Positions 1 to 12,197 of a stretch of DNA of 64,000 bases are shown one piece after another. The position numbers were made by a program, and so were the translations under genes. A model generated the notes under the pieces. The model ran no database searches, was not told the origin of the DNA, and saw only the letters and a list, made by a program, of their open reading frames with translations. This DNA is from Heliopora coerulea (Eukaryota; Cnidaria; Anthozoa; Scleralcyonacea; Helioporidae), in contig JASJOG010000081.1 in NCBI GenBank assembly GCA_030142905.1, positions 868,001 to 932,000 on the forward strand, written 5' to 3'. How positions within the stretch are numbered: position 1 is the stretch's first letter; each line of letters starts with the position of its first letter.

Positions 1-2442
1 ATCGTTTTTGAAGAAATGTCGTTTTTATGAAATTTAAATTGACTCTATTGCTGATAAGAAGCATGAATACCAAATTACAAGCTTTGATAATATATAATAA
101 CAGAAAGAAATGTTTTATCTGTCAGTTTTGCGACTGTTTACAAGTAACAAACTGAAGACTTATGAACTAGAACGCCAAATGGCCTGTGAAATGTGCAGCC
201 AAGATGACCGCCCAATAAATGGCAACTTTGTGTCTGAATTTTCAAATTTTGTATACCAGTTTCCAATCATTTTTACTCCCAACGTAAGATATAATATGAA
301 AATACGTACAAAGCATCTCAATAGTAGACGTAACCGAATAAAAAAACTTCAAATATAATTCACTAAATCAAAGCGAGTTACAAGTTCTACTTTCCACGGA
401 AATTATCGCCAAAACAGGAAACTTAACAAACTGGTCTTGAAGCGTCACATGAGGAAACTGTTTAGCGAACGTTCTGGCGTTAGCCAGAGTAAAGTCATTA
501 AGACTGATCGTGCTAGAAAGGAGTTAATGGAGATAGTTATAAGTCCTTCCCGACAGGATGTCTCACCTTGGCATGTAAAATCTCTGACTTTAGCCAGAAT
601 AAAACAAGGGAAGACCGATCTTGCCAGCAGAGATCGATGGATACCGTGAACAGTGAACTATATTCTATATTATAGAGAGGCTGACCGGCCACTGAAAGAC
701 AAAGCCAAGTTGGCCGCACATGGAGGGCAATTTTGTTTGTCAGCTTTAGTCCCCTACACGGTCTTGTATGTCAATTATAGTCTCCCGTACAACTTTTGCT
801 CTTTTCAAGAGATTTCTATAGTGGCCCAGTAGAGCAATACACAAATAGAATTATCGAGACATTAAATTTCGGTACGCGAAAATAAATGTCAAAACACCGA
901 ACTGGATGCACTGAAATAAATGTCGGTTCACCGAAATAAATTTCGATTCATGAAAACAAATGTTGATGCATAAAATGAAACCTTAATGCATGAAAATAAA
1001 CATTGACACAGAAAAATAATTGTGGATATTCCGTGATCGACCAGTGATAAACAGCATGATGAACTCACCAACATGGCTGCCACTACTTCTATAGGATTGA
1101 CGCGCAAACATTGTAGGGAAAAATTCAATTAGATCTTACGCTACACACTATAGCACACGTTATGGCACACACTATGGTTCACATGTCTACCAAAAGGTTC
1201 TGATCTAATGTTACTTCGCTAAATGCCACGAATACAAAGTAATTGTAGCATTTATCCAAATTTGATGGAATACAAATGAACATGTTGATAAGTATTTAGC
1301 CTGATTAACAGAGTTCTCAAGCTCATTACACATAGAGTGTTTCATCTGATTTCAAAAAACCAAGACGTGAGTTGAAAGACGAGTTTTTAAACCAACTTCG
1401 CAGTGTTTGGAAATTGGATTAAGCACGACGTTCGATTTTATGGTATGGCTCGGCAGACTAAAGTATCATCACCAGTGACATTTAAGATATAGGAAAAGTT
1501 CTATGGCGAGCCTTAGATGGTTTTATTCTAAATCATGGCACAAAGAACTGGGACAATGTTAGCTCTGTAAACTGGTATTTCATCGGGTGACCTGAAACTC
1601 CTGCACATTGTTTTAGAACGTAATTTACTGCGAATGAATTTTGAGTAGATTTCATCGACCAAAACTCGCAAAATTGTAGCAGGAAGGTGAAAAATATTGT
1701 ATTCTGAAAACAGTTATTTGTCGTGGCAACAAAAAGTTGCTCCTTGCTTAAATATGGGCTGTAAATCTTTCTTGAGAATTTCGTGAGCGTATCTAACAAC
1801 AACAGGAAATTATAGTGTCTAGATTACACTTGATTATCCAATAGTGTGAAAACCCCTTGGAAGCTCCCGTAAAGGTATTCAGCCGTATTGCGTTGCCAAG
1901 GAATAACTAAGATATTTTTGGGAATATGCAAGCAATGTTTTCCGTTCGGTAACATAACAATGACATCATACTGACGTCACATAAACCTTAAATACTCAAT
2001 AGTTTTCAGGGATTTTTAACATTACTCTATCCTGTATTCTTGAAATTTACTTCTACCGTAATTACTACCAACTTAGGAAAAGTATGTATGCAATAGATCA
2101 GTAATATTTTAACAAAGTTATAACAGCTTTTAGGTATTTTAAGGCATTTTTCGCGTAAAAAGACGATATTTCAGGAGATTTTTGCGCACTTTTGGAGGAA
2201 AGACAGTCCGGATTCTAATCACGATTAAAAACAATGTTACTTAAAATTGTACGACATCATAAGTCTTCTCCTTTATTGACGACATCATGGTTATGTCACA
2301 ACAGCACGTCATGGAACAATTGAACTTTACTGACGCTAAGCCTGTGTGTGTAGAGCCCAGCCTTCCTTTCCAACGTATGAACCTTTGCAAAACTATATAG
2401 CTTCAAACTCTCTTAATTTACTAAGTGCCAATTTTTCAAACA
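1..2442. other. Intergenic DNA without a recognised gene
   Basis: AT-rich sequence with short ORFs only, none resembling a known family. The part around 675-800 resembles the arm of the MITE-like element described at 35936-36590. A motif around 478-494 recurs inverted near 56316-56334. Confidence 0.6.
675..800. repeat. Fragment of the AAGATGGCCGCC MITE-like family
   Basis: The segment has an AAGTTGGCCGCACATGGAGG-type core followed by repeated 'cagtttTAGTCcc' phrases, in the same order as the arms of the element at 35936-36590. Only one arm is visible here, so this is a partial or diverged copy. Family assignment is by eye. Confidence 0.5.
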
Positions 2443-2450
2443 ACCTAGAG
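2443..2450. repeat. Left 8-bp target duplication of the hAT element
   Basis: ACCTAGAG directly precedes the CAG terminus; the same 8 bp follow the other terminus at 6973-6980. Confidence 0.88.
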
Positions 2451-2705
2451 CAGTAATTCTCAACCTTTCTTGGATGAACGCCCACTTGCCTTACGCCGAA
2501 ACCCGTTGTCGCCCCCTACTTGATACTAGAGACCTTTAGCAAGGCAACGGCAACGCACAGCGGAAGATTGTGCTTTTTCCGGTTTCTTTTCTGCGCATGA
2601 CTCTGGGAATAACTACACCTTCGTCGGCCGCGACGGGAACGTGAAATGTATGTTTTTTAATGTCGTGCCAGAACGTGAGTTTTTCCATTGCTTCGGCAGT
2701 ACAAA

Positions 2706-3700
2706 ATGTCAGCAAATGGTGCCTCTTGTAAGTCCAAGTAAGTGCTGTCTGTTATGACACTTTTTAGGTTTTAGTTTACTTTCATAAATAAATGTATTTA
2801 ACTAGTTCTCTGGGTGGAAGACGTTTGTGAAAGTATTCTTTTTATATTGATACGTAGAATGTTTAGTTCTTTACACTTTCAAGTCGAAAGTTTGACTTAA
2901 AATTAACCTATTGTAATTACTCAAAATTTTCAGGCCCATGGAGTGGATCGATGACAAAGATGTGATACTATTACGAGAAATGTTAGTCAGTGATTTGTTT
3001 ACGTATAAAAAAGGCACGACCGAGAGAGGCAAAGTATGGGACGATATATCAGACAAGTTGAATGCTGACATCCTTGGACTTCTGCGTAAAAGAAAAAAGA
3101 GGAGTTCGTGATAGGTGGACCCTGCTTCAAACAAAATTTAAGAAGAAAATGAAGGAAGAGGAAAGCTCAAGTGGAATTGCTCCTGGATAACCAACTGAAA
3201 AAAAAAAAAATATTGATTCAAAAGCTTACAGAAAAAGAGGATACTGCAGTTCAGATGGCAGCATTAAAAAGAGTGGATAAAGACAGAGCAGAAAGTCCAA
3301 GGCAAAGAGCTCTTGAACGCTTGAGTGAAACAACAAAAAAAGAACATCCACTGAAGGAATGTTAGAAGCAAAAGAAAAGAGGACAAGGCGAAGTTCCTCT
3401 GATGCTCTTGAGTATTTGAAAGAGAAGTCTAAAGTCCAACAGAATTTTAAAGAAGAAGAGCTAAAGCTAAAGAAAGAAGAGCACGACATACTGCTGCAAC
3501 AGCTGCAACAACAGCAACAACAACAACAGCAAGTTTTGCAATTAATCCAGAAACAAAGCATACAGATGCAGTCCATGCAAAAGCAAGCACAACAGCAGCA
3601 ACAACAGCAAAGCCAGATGATTGTAATCCTAATAAACTGTCTGCAAAGTAAGCAACGAAGGGTTTTATTCAGTTTAATTAACAAGTTGTTATATTATACT
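2706..3700 (+). pseudogene. Harbinger Myb/SANT-like DNA-binding protein, frameshifted
   Basis: This is the accessory protein that Harbinger elements use for DNA binding and nuclear import of the transposase. Exon 1 runs from ATG 2706 to 2737 and ends in a good donor (AA|GTAAGT). The intron ends at TTTCAG 2931-2933. Exon 2 continues in frame with PMEWIDDKDVILLREML, the helix-rich trihelix/SANT start. Near 3098-3105 the frame shifts before VRDRWTLLQTKFKKKMKEE, a conserved part of the domain. Two more shifts follow before a C-terminal region with EKEDTAVQMAALKR, a long charged coiled coil and glutamine runs encoded by CAA/CAG (about 3495-3610). At least three frame breaks make it a pseudogene. 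Confidence 0.82.
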
Positions 3701-3909
3701 GAGTTATTGTATTGTTTTTATGAAACATTTATCTCATTTGAGTAAAATTATTTACAAAGTAAAAATAAATGTTATATTTATTGTAAGAATAACACATATA
3801 CAGTATGCTAAACTGGCTACAAAATATAATTATTTATTTCATGATTGTAATTTTATAAATATTTCATGTTGGTCAATAAAAAAAGTTTCTTTTATTGTTG
3901 CTTCTTTTT

Positions 3910-5086
3910 TTACCAAAAGTATTCTTCCAATGTGGAGGGATTGAGTTCAAAATATTCTGATGTCTGGTTGCCATAGAGGCAAGTTATTGCATTGCGGAGG
4001 AGTGCAAAAACAGTATACATCTTCCCCACACTGCTAAGACCAATTTTCAAATTCTTTTTATAGTCCAGGAATTTGAAGGAAGTGATAACATCACCAAAAA
4101 TCCATTCAACAGCAATGCGAACTTTGCTCATTGATTTGTTGTACTCTTGTATAAGTGGTGTAAGGGGCATGTGGCGAAAAGGTGTCAGCAAATTTATCCT
4201 CAGAAGGTATGCTAAATCTCCATAGATACACAAAGGTTGTCCTGTGTTTTGAAATTGCATATTGGTGGAGGTCTTCCATAAGTCCAGACTCTGCCAACAT
4301 TCAAGCATTATGCTTCCTCCCTTCTAAAATAATTTTATATTTTTATTACTAGTCATTATTTGTAAAGAAAATATACAACTAACAATAAAATTACTGAAAA
4401 GTACAAAAAAACTAAGACTAATAAAAAATATGCAAGAAATATCAAAAAGTTAATAATCTGCAATGAAAATTTTAGTGTGTTTTTTCCTTAAAATTGTTGG
4501 ATTAGAATGTTTAGTGAACTGTTTGTTGATATCTTTTGTACTTACCAACAGTCCATAAATATGTCCAATGAGTCCATTTGGTAAGGCCAAAGACTGGAAC
4601 TTAAGGGCATGAACCCTCTTGTGACCATTATACATGCACCTTTGACCTCTTTTTGGTCTTGAAATTGGCCGAATTGTCCCATCTATAAACCCGAAACAGT
4701 TCTTAAGCGGTGTACCTTTGTTAGAAACGGCCGCAGCGTAAATTTCCAGGGTTACAGGATTCATTAAATGGTGATTCCACTCAGTAATACCATGCTTATG
4801 TACATCATAAATGTAATCAATAATATGGTTGGTGATAAGGCTAAAGAACAGACACTGGTCTTCCACCAAAACGATGTATTAAATCAATGAGACGACACGG
4901 ATAACAAACTCGTCGAAGCAGCAAGCACAATGCCTCCATTCCTTGGCAAACACTTCTTTGCTCCAGCTGGAAGCGTGAAGGTAGTCGTAACACTCCAGCC
5001 AGACGATGTAAATCTTGCTTTTCGACTCGAAATTCCGCTTTGCATTCAACTTCATCCATAGCGTCAAGGCTTAATACCGGATACAT
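3910..5086 (-). pseudogene. Harbinger transposase (DDE nuclease, HARBI1-like), frameshifted
   Basis: The protein would cut and join transposon ends. On the minus strand the 5' part (5086-4841) encodes the DEVECKAEFRVEKQDL region and LIHRFGGRP. The next segment (4869-4546) carries ITEWNHHLMNP, then CFGFIDGT with the first catalytic Asp and GHKRVHALKFQ. A plausible 222-bp intron (4324-4545) starts TTG|GTAAG and ends ATTTTAG. After it come MLAESGLMEDLHQYA, YGDLAYLL with the second Asp, and SKVRIAVEWIFG with the catalytic Glu. The end reads SSVGKMYTVFALLRNAITCL. A frame shift joins the first two segments and another lies between the MLAES and YGDLA parts. The catalytic triad is still readable but the gene cannot be translated through. 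Confidence 0.85.
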
Positions 5087-5497
5087 TTTATAGGGAAATC
5101 GGGATTTTTCGACTGGAAAATGTCGTAAAGCAATAGAAATTCGTCGTCACTAATGACTTTATCCCAGGATAGCACAAAAGCTTCTCGAAGATGTTTAAAA
5201 GATGTCATTTTCGATAGGACAAGTTTTCCTTTCACTTTTTATGTTTGAGTTGTCCTGCCGTCGTCAGATTGCAGCTAAAGTATATAACTTTTCGCGGAAG
5301 CGTCTTATTGTCATCCCCAGTCTCCCTTGACGTGACACGTCGCCGCCGCCCCATAAACGTTGTAGCAAAAGGTCTCAATTCCCAGTCAGTAACGCCGTCA
5401 TTTAATGATAATCATTTAATTTATTTCAATATGAGTACCATTGGCTGCCGAATAACTATTCAAAACACATTTTCCCACATTTAAACATTCACTATAA

Positions 5498-5836
5498 CAT
5501 ACCTAATTTTAGTGTGCAGTGATAACCAATTTGCGCAGTGATAAAAGTAAAATGTGCAGTGATAAAATGTAAAATGTGCAGTGATAAAATTCGTTTTGTC
5601 AGTTTTGATAGGCAGGATTATGAAACTGTGCTGTCATAGATAGTCGTAGAATGTAGGAACAGTACGCACTGTATCTTGGTTTTGGCATTTTTGAATATCA
5701 AGTGTAGTCTATTTTAAATTCAGTGGTTACACATGTTATCATAAGGGTGTGGTCAGAAATTTTCAAAGGGGTGCTTCTGTCTGGCTAAACTTTTCGCAAA
5801 AATGTGCAGTGATAAAAATTCTTAAAATTAGGTATG
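5498..5836. mobile_element. 339-bp miniature inverted-repeat element (hAT-like)
   Basis: The ends are CATACCTAATTTTA and its reverse complement TAAAATTAGGTATG, a perfect 14-bp terminal inverted repeat. CACTATAA flanks both sides exactly (5490-5497 and 5837-5844), an 8-bp target duplication that points to hAT-type mobilisation. There is no coding capacity. Five same-orientation copies of GCAGTGATAA lie near the ends (four at 5516-5588, one at 5806-5815) and look like subterminal protein-binding repeats. The element lies in the larger hAT but outside the Harbinger. Confidence 0.88.
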
Positions 5837-6272
5837 CACTATAAAGTCATCCAAACAACGTTTGGGAATAGTTTTAAAATTGTATTCACTTTGAAACTCA
5901 ATTAAGATTCTTTAAGAATAAAATTAACAATCACATTTAAAATTGATGTAACATAATCAATCTTCTGACACATGACAACAAAGTCTTCCCAATTGTTCCT
6001 TTATGATATAAAAGCCTTTGATCAGACAAACCATCTCTTTGGCTTTTAAGCAAAGGAAGGCAGGCTGATTTTCAGAAGGACAATACTTAACAAAAGAAAA
6101 ATTTTAAGTATCGATAAATAAAACCCAAAAAGCTGCTTATAAAACGACAACGAGCGCAAAAGGAACCCAAACAAATATAACTTGTTTTAAAATAACTGTT
6201 TTTATAAATATTTTAGTCGTTCAATACCAGTCAGGGTTAAGGCCGGAGGAGAAGCCTCATTGCAGGGGTACA

Positions 6273-6732
6273 TTAGTGGAAGCCCTGCGCCTGGTGATTT
6301 GTCGCTAATTTCTTTAAGGATGGACGGATGGAGGTCAACTTGAGCCAGAGCGCACCCGAAGCTATCAGATTTAGCCGATTTCGATACTTTGACTTGATGT
6401 GCAGTACTTGACTGAAAGCCTGCTCAATGAGATAGGGAGTGGGAAATGCAAGGAGTAGAATCCGGGCCTTCTCCCACAACGTAGGGAAATGCTGGCTGTG
6501 TGTGGCCCACATCGCATGCCATCCAGATGTGCGAAACGTCGCTTGTGCCTCCTGGGTCATTTTGAAGGTCGATGAGATTCTCCTGCATAGTGGCTTCGTT
6601 TTGAAAGACATCCGCCTGGAAAGGTTCCACCACCCAATCGGGAACATCTAAATTCGCAACGTCCCTGAACGGGACCTCCATATCGGTATTGACCGTCCTC
6701 CGCGCAAGCGCCAAACTGAAGAGCAATACCAA
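6273..6732 (-). pseudogene. hAT transposase C-terminal remnant
   Basis: The minus strand encodes VANLDVPDWVVEPFQADV (6732-6424 frame), then in the next frame HFPTLWEKARILLLAFPTPY, followed by LIEQAFSQV, KSKYRNRLNL, LWLKLTSIRPSL and NHQAQG. This is the C-terminal dimerisation region of ZBED5/SCAND3-like hAT transposases. One frame shift around 6530-6600 separates the two parts. The stop lies at 6273. Nothing upstream in the element encodes the zinc finger or catalytic region. Confidence 0.82.
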
Positions 6733-6972
6733 ACTGAATAACTGTAATATATAGTTATTCTGTTTGGTAATGCTGTGTTAGTCGGTGTTGGATTTTAACA
6801 CGAAATAACTGATAGATAACGAGAAACATAAAATTGCTGGAGTGGCGAATGACTGATCAACGCCCACCATTCACATCCGAAGGCCACCCCCTCTGCTGTA
6901 TTTCTTCCATCGCCCCTCAACGTTCTCTGAATGCCCCCTGGCGGGCGGTACCGCCTCCGTTGAGAAACCTTG

Positions 6973-6980
6973 ACCTAGAG
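6973..6980. repeat. Right 8-bp target duplication of the hAT element
   Basis: ACCTAGAG directly follows the CTTG terminus and matches 2443-2450 exactly. Confidence 0.88.
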
Positions 6981-7720
6981 TCATTCTTAATCCCGCTTTT
7001 TTTTTCGTACGCTAAACAGTCAAGTGAAATCTTTTTCGAAATACTTTTTTTATATTTGGCACCACCCACTTCATGGAAACAATACGCTCCTTAAATTTTT
7101 ACGTCATAGGTCCCTCAAACGCGGAAATGGCAAGGCGAGTGTGAAAATTATCGCCTCAAGAAAACAAAAAAAGGCGAGAAGCATTGGATGGAGAGGTTCA
7201 AGTGCACTATTTGTTATATCCTGTACTTGGCATAATTTTCGACTGCATAGGCAATTGCATTCCATAAATGTTATTCGCAGCTTATAAATTTAACACTAGT
7301 TGAGATTTGAATCGCTATCTCCAACTTCCCTGATGTCAACGGTGAAGACAACGTTTAAACGAGGCGAGGTTCACAGTTACGAAATATACATCAGAGGCCA
7401 CCAATGCCTACTCACGAAATTTCTTGTACAAACATTTAGTTTTGAAGAAAATCAAGCATATAATTGGAAAGTAATAGAGTAATCGTCTCATGTTACTCTG
7501 AGAATAATGCTTAATTCCAATACGACGATTTTGATCATTTTTGTTCTCGTATTAAAATAGGTGTGAGAAATGACTTCGAATCTATCTAAAAAGCTAAGTT
7601 CAAGGAAGACCAAAGTATCTTTGTTCCGAAAGGTTTGAATCTTAAGGATTTCTTCTTATAACATGTTAATTGTAAAAGTTTTTTTCACTATAAATAGGAG
7701 CTCCTCACCTTGTAATTTAT
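6981..7720. other. Intergenic, nothing recognised
   Basis: Only short ORFs with no family resemblance, and no clear repeat. Confidence 0.5.
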
Positions 7721-7831
7721 ATTCTTGATAAAAGCGCAGCGCCCCGAAACGTTGAAGACGAAGCAATAAAGATTTTAATCAATGAGGTTTTATAAATGTT
7801 TTTAAAATCGGGAAGCTGGAGGTGTTTGATT

Positions 7832-7835
<4 letters not shown>

Positions 7836-7881
<46 letters not shown>

Positions 7882-8041
7882 ATGTGTATATATGTATGTA
7901 GGTATGTATGTATGTATGTATGTATGTATGTATGTATGTATGTATGTATGTATGTATGTATGTATATACGTATGTACGTATCTATGTATATATGTGTGTA
8001 TATGTGTATATGTGTGTGTATGTATATATATATATATATAT
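7836..8041. repeat. Compound (AT)n / (GTAT)n microsatellite
   Basis: About 38 bp of AT dinucleotides are followed by GTAT/GTATGT repeats and a short AT run again. ORFs on both strands here are periodic Y/I/C/V or H/T/Y translations of the repeat. A hairpin-CGAAAC motif lies on each side in opposite orientation (7727-7750 plus, 8067-8094 minus). Confidence 0.95.
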
Positions 8042-8099
8042 AATTTAATCAAAGACTACATCATATTTGACGTTTCGACTTTCGTCTTTATCACAATTT

Positions 8100-11000
8100 A
8101 CAATTATCACAATCGAAGATCCAGCGTGGTTATTGGCCAGAAAATTACGTCATAATTCTCGATATTCACCTACAGGTGAATATAACAGTGACGGCTCAAA
8201 CGCAAGATGGTAACTACCTTGTAACTGCTGCCGAGGAGATTTTAAAAGTGCGCGTTTACTACTTACTTTCAAATAATCACCTGTGTAATTACACAAAAAA
8301 AGTTATTCGCCTTTGGCTCAGCGAATATTATTGAATAATCCCCATATACAAAACGATTGATGATAAAATAATACATAAAATAAAAAAAATAAGATAAACT
8401 AATACATGTAAGCGTAAAAGAATGGCGCTTGAACCGGTTTAATATCTCACTTTGTTCAAGAGATATCAAGATGTGTTTGATAAGTTAATGTTATGTGTGA
8501 CGTCACATTGTTAACACAGCATACTGACTTACTGGAAGATTTGGTATATCGTTGAAGTTAATACACAAAATCACTCGAAACTTTAGTGACGTTACACACC
8601 ACAAGATCAAACACATCATTACCATGGTAACGTCGGTTTCCAGTCTTTCCTCTTGAAGCACAGTTATATTTTTATTTCGACAAAAAAGCAAGGTATTCCA
8701 TCTACTCTTATAGGTCAGAAAATCAAAATGATAATGAGGTGAATTTATACAAAACTAAAAAATCATGAACTGCTAGTAGTTTTTTTTACTTTCAATACAC
8801 AAAGTTCGGCAATTGAGACGTTACTATGGCAACGCCAAGTGCATTTATGATGTTCAGTTTTATGAGCTGCAGGAATGTAAAATATCCATGTGGCCTCATG
8901 TGTTACCTTATCCAACCATCAAATGAATCTAAATATCTCAAATACGGTCGAGATCTACCATGGCTGCATACACAATTCTTTATAACTTCAAAAGTTCTTT
9001 TGAATAAAGCAAACTAGGTTTTCAATTCATAACCACCTTTAATTACGATCCTTCCAATAACCAAATCACCTTATACGATCAACTACCCGTAAACTGTGGA
9101 AGATTCAAGTGCAAGAGGATTTATAAACATTTAAAACAATTTCTAAAACTCGTTTTACTATGGGAATTTTTCGGGAATCAACTTTGCTGATGTTGAATGT
9201 GGAACACTAATGCGAAAATGTCGACTGAGACAATGCCAAAAATTTGTTCGACTAAGATATTATCACAACTTATATAGCAAAAGATTGAGGGGAAAATGAA
9301 ATTGAAAAATAAAAAACTTGAGATTGAAAAATGAAATTGAACAAAAAATTAAAAACAAAAAACATGACTAGAAATATAGAAAGGACTAATTATTTACATA
9401 TATGTGGACCTAGTTAGGTGAACTTAAAAAACGTATCCAAATGTTTAAATTCAATTTGAACAATAAGTGAAGATAAAGGAGACGACAACCTTAGTTCCTC
9501 GAACTGTGATTATTATATTTGTAAAGTCAAAGTGGAAGCCTTTTCCTGAAATGTTGGCGGAAGTTTGATAATATGAAAGAAACACAAAAAGAGGAAGTGT
9601 CCGTCCCATATCGAACGATTTTATTCAGAATAATGAGAATCGAGTGAGGCCAACTGCTGTAAGTTATAAAACTATAGAACTTTATTTACGATTGTCTAAA
9701 CTTTCATAGAATCGATGTAATTGAAGAACCGGGCGGAAATCGTATTCGAAGGATGAAAATCAAGGCCCAGCAAAAAATTCGTAAGACAGGCATATTTGTG
9801 TCAAAAGGTTTATTTAGATCTAACGTTTCGTTGCTTAAGACGCAACATCATCAGAGAATGAAACATAATACGATAAAACAAAAATGAAAAAAACAAACAA
9901 AAAAACAAAACGTCTTTTAAAGAAAAAGGACCAAAAATGCATCGCTGTGCATCACTATGTGCGGCAGACAAAAAATGTCGTCAACATTTTTCGAAAGTAA
10001 CCTTTATAAATTAAATTCTCTCTGAAAAGACGAATTGCTCAAATCTGACAATTCTAAAGTATATGCCTGACAGGAATTGCGACTGAGTATGAAATCTGAA
10101 TCAGGATTAAACTTATTTCAATCATAACACAACTCTGACGCTGCAACATTGAAGCCTTCAATTGGGATACAAATTGCTCGGTCGTTGTCCGAGACTGGTG
10201 ACGATCCAACGCAATAATTACGGCTTATTATACAGCAGTGGCAGCGAGTGGTCTGAATACGAAAATCTTGCAAGTTGATTGGTTCATAAGCGGTCGGATA
10301 TTTTCCGTATTGCCTGTTCAAGGGGGGGATTCAAAAAGCCTGGATTATGTCAAACAAAAATTAAAGTTTTTGACAATATATCAAGTGAAATTGTATAACA
10401 AACAATCAGAAAAAGAAAAGTAACCATGTACAGTGAAGTTGGGGAAGAAATTCTGTACGAAATGACGACAGAATTGCAAGTTTTCATTTGACTTTCTGTA
10501 CCTTTGAACTTGTGAATTTAATTTCAATAAGGCCATATAATAAGCAACTTATTAACTTCGCTTGTTCGGTCTGTACTAGTGAAACACTGGATCTCTGTTT
10601 TTGCACGGATCTCAACTACCTACGCTCGTCTCGATCCGTACTTAGAAACATCGCTCCGATATTTCACTAGCACAAACCTCACGCTCGGTCATTAAGTAGT
10701 AATTACGTGAAAGAATTCAGTTTAAGAAATCTAAAAACGTAACTCTAGCTTACGTTATGCTCCTGATATGTTTCATTGAATTTGGATTATGACCTGAATC
10801 TGGGTTTTCTTAAACTCCAAACTCACTTATAAGACTTGCTTATATGTACTTATCTAGTTCGGAAAATAGAACCGCCAACAAAGCATTGCAATATCCCAGT
10901 ATACGGTTTCCTTTACAAAATCCATTTCCTTGATGGATCAGCTAGTTGTCTCATTCGACCTAAGAATAGTGCATTCTGACCTTTTCATAAAGATGGCGCC

Positions 11001-11440
11001 CAACGCAAAAACGACGCTGGTGAGACAGAAATGGGAAAGAAAGAAAACAAGAAGAAAATAAAATAAAACTTAGGCAAAAAGGCCATAAAAGCAACACAAA
11101 AGCATTGTCAAGTTTCCAGATTTCCAACTTTTCTCTCTCTTGAATTTTTTCTTTTTGCCATCTATTAGAAGGATTCTACTACAAAACGAATGTCTAGCTT
11201 CGTTCTGAGCTAATTCTATGTGCTGATGAGACTTCCTAACTCACTGACGTTCACGGGACATAATTCTACGTTCCCCTCGTCTACTATGTTACATCAGAAA
11301 TTTACACGTATTTGCAACACATCTTCCGTAGTTTAACGGATCTTCCTTTCAAAATGAGTCATAAAAACTAACCAAGGTCACCGTAGTTTCAATTAATTGG
11401 CATTTTGGTCGTTGTGGTCAGCCGCTTTTACATCTACGTT
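8100..11440. other. Intergenic, no gene recognised
   Basis: AT-rich DNA with scattered short ORFs only. A hairpin-CGAAAC motif lies on the minus strand at 9822-9854. No protein family was recognised. Confidence 0.5.
9822..9854 (-). other. Hammerhead-core-like hairpin motif
   Basis: Read on the minus strand: CTGATGA, one T, a GTTGC/GCAAC stem with a short loop, then GAAACG. CUGANGA and GAAA are the conserved core strings of hammerhead ribozymes. The extra T before stem II is not canonical, so this is a resemblance, not proof. Confidence 0.4.
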
Positions 11441-11450
11441 ATGTGCCACC

Positions 11451-11732
11451 AGGGTGCTAGTGCCACAGTGGTAGTGCACGTGTCTCTCACCACTGTGACT
11501 AGGTTCGATTCTGGCTCCGTGCAGTTATCTGATTAAAATTACCTTGGTCACGTGTAAGAAGAGTGTTGTCCAGTTTTTCTCTGCCAAGCATCGCAGATTT
11601 TCTCCGGATACTCTGGTTTCCTCCTGTAGTAGCACTGGACCCATGAGGGATTGCCCTTACTGGACCTCTAGGGAAAACAGCTTATGTAACTGATAGGGTT
11701 ATCCAGTGTAAATAACGACTTTTTTTTTGCTA
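11451..11732 (+). repeat. tRNA-derived SINE
   Basis: The head looks like a tRNA: box A-like TAGTGCCACAGTGGTAGTGC and a box B-like GGTTCGATTC about 40 bp later. A central domain with TTTTCTCCGGATACTCTGG follows, a motif common in invertebrate SINEs. The copy ends with a TAAATAACGAC phrase and a T run. No target duplication was confirmed. Confidence 0.75.
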
Positions 11733-12197
11733 TGGTAGTGTTTCACGTTGAACTTTCACAACACCATATTTCGACAAAATCGGTTTATCACCCGCCACTG
11801 GATTTAGCTTTGTTGTTTGCACATTCGGCAACAAAAACAACTTTGGTACTAAAAGTGTTTTATTTCCGCCACTAAATTTCCTGCTTTTGTTTTCAATTCC
11901 AGGTTCGTAAGCCTCGCTACCGCATAGGATAGTATTGTCATGAATAATGTCTATAAACCGCCGCAGTAGTGCGCTTTATTCAAACAGGCAAGTACTTTCC
12001 CATACAAACATTGCTTTCGGTTAACAAGTCTTTATTATGGCAGGTGTTTTTTTTTTTTCAAGGACCGTGGTTGAAAGACGAGGGATATTTCACATTCCAG
12101 AGATAAGTTTTTCCTATATGCCCTGTCGAGTCGGAGAAAAAAAATTATGGAAATATTGAAATAGAGACGAAGTGTATTGGAAAGTTAAATCCAGTTA

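Larger units (their letters stand above)
2529..5376. mobile_element. PIF/Harbinger DNA transposon, decayed
   Basis: The left end begins GAGACCTTTAGCAA and the right end finishes GCAAAAGGTCTC, so GAGACCTTT(T/A)GC forms imperfect terminal inverted repeats. Inside are the two convergent genes usual for the superfamily: a Myb/SANT-like DNA-binding protein on the plus strand (2706-3700) and a DDE nuclease on the minus strand (3910-5086). I cannot see the expected 3-bp target duplication (CTA to the left, AAT to the right). It has either mutated or the ends are a base or two off. Both genes carry frameshifts, so the copy is dead. Confidence 0.85.
2451..6972 (-). mobile_element. hAT DNA transposon, decayed, with two nested insertions
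   Basis: The left end begins CAGTAATTCTCAAC and the right end reads GTTGAGAAACCTTG, so the termini form an imperfect inverted repeat sharing TTCTCAAC. ACCTAGAG occurs immediately outside both ends (2443-2450 and 6973-6980), an exact 8-bp target duplication as expected for hAT. The only transposase remnant is the C-terminal part on the minus strand at 6273-6732. The N-terminal and catalytic parts are absent, so the copy is internally deleted. A Harbinger element (2529-5376) and a miniature element (5498-5836) sit inside it, which makes the hAT the oldest of the three insertions. Confidence 0.9.

Noticed and set aside
3226..3684. 152-codon Cys/Ser-rich minus-strand ORF
   Set aside because: It is the antisense of the Harbinger Myb-like gene; the Cys runs come from the CAA/CAG glutamine repeats.
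7796..8155. 119-codon Tyr/Ile/Cys/Val ORF and its antisense
   Set aside because: Translation of the (AT)/(GTAT) microsatellite.
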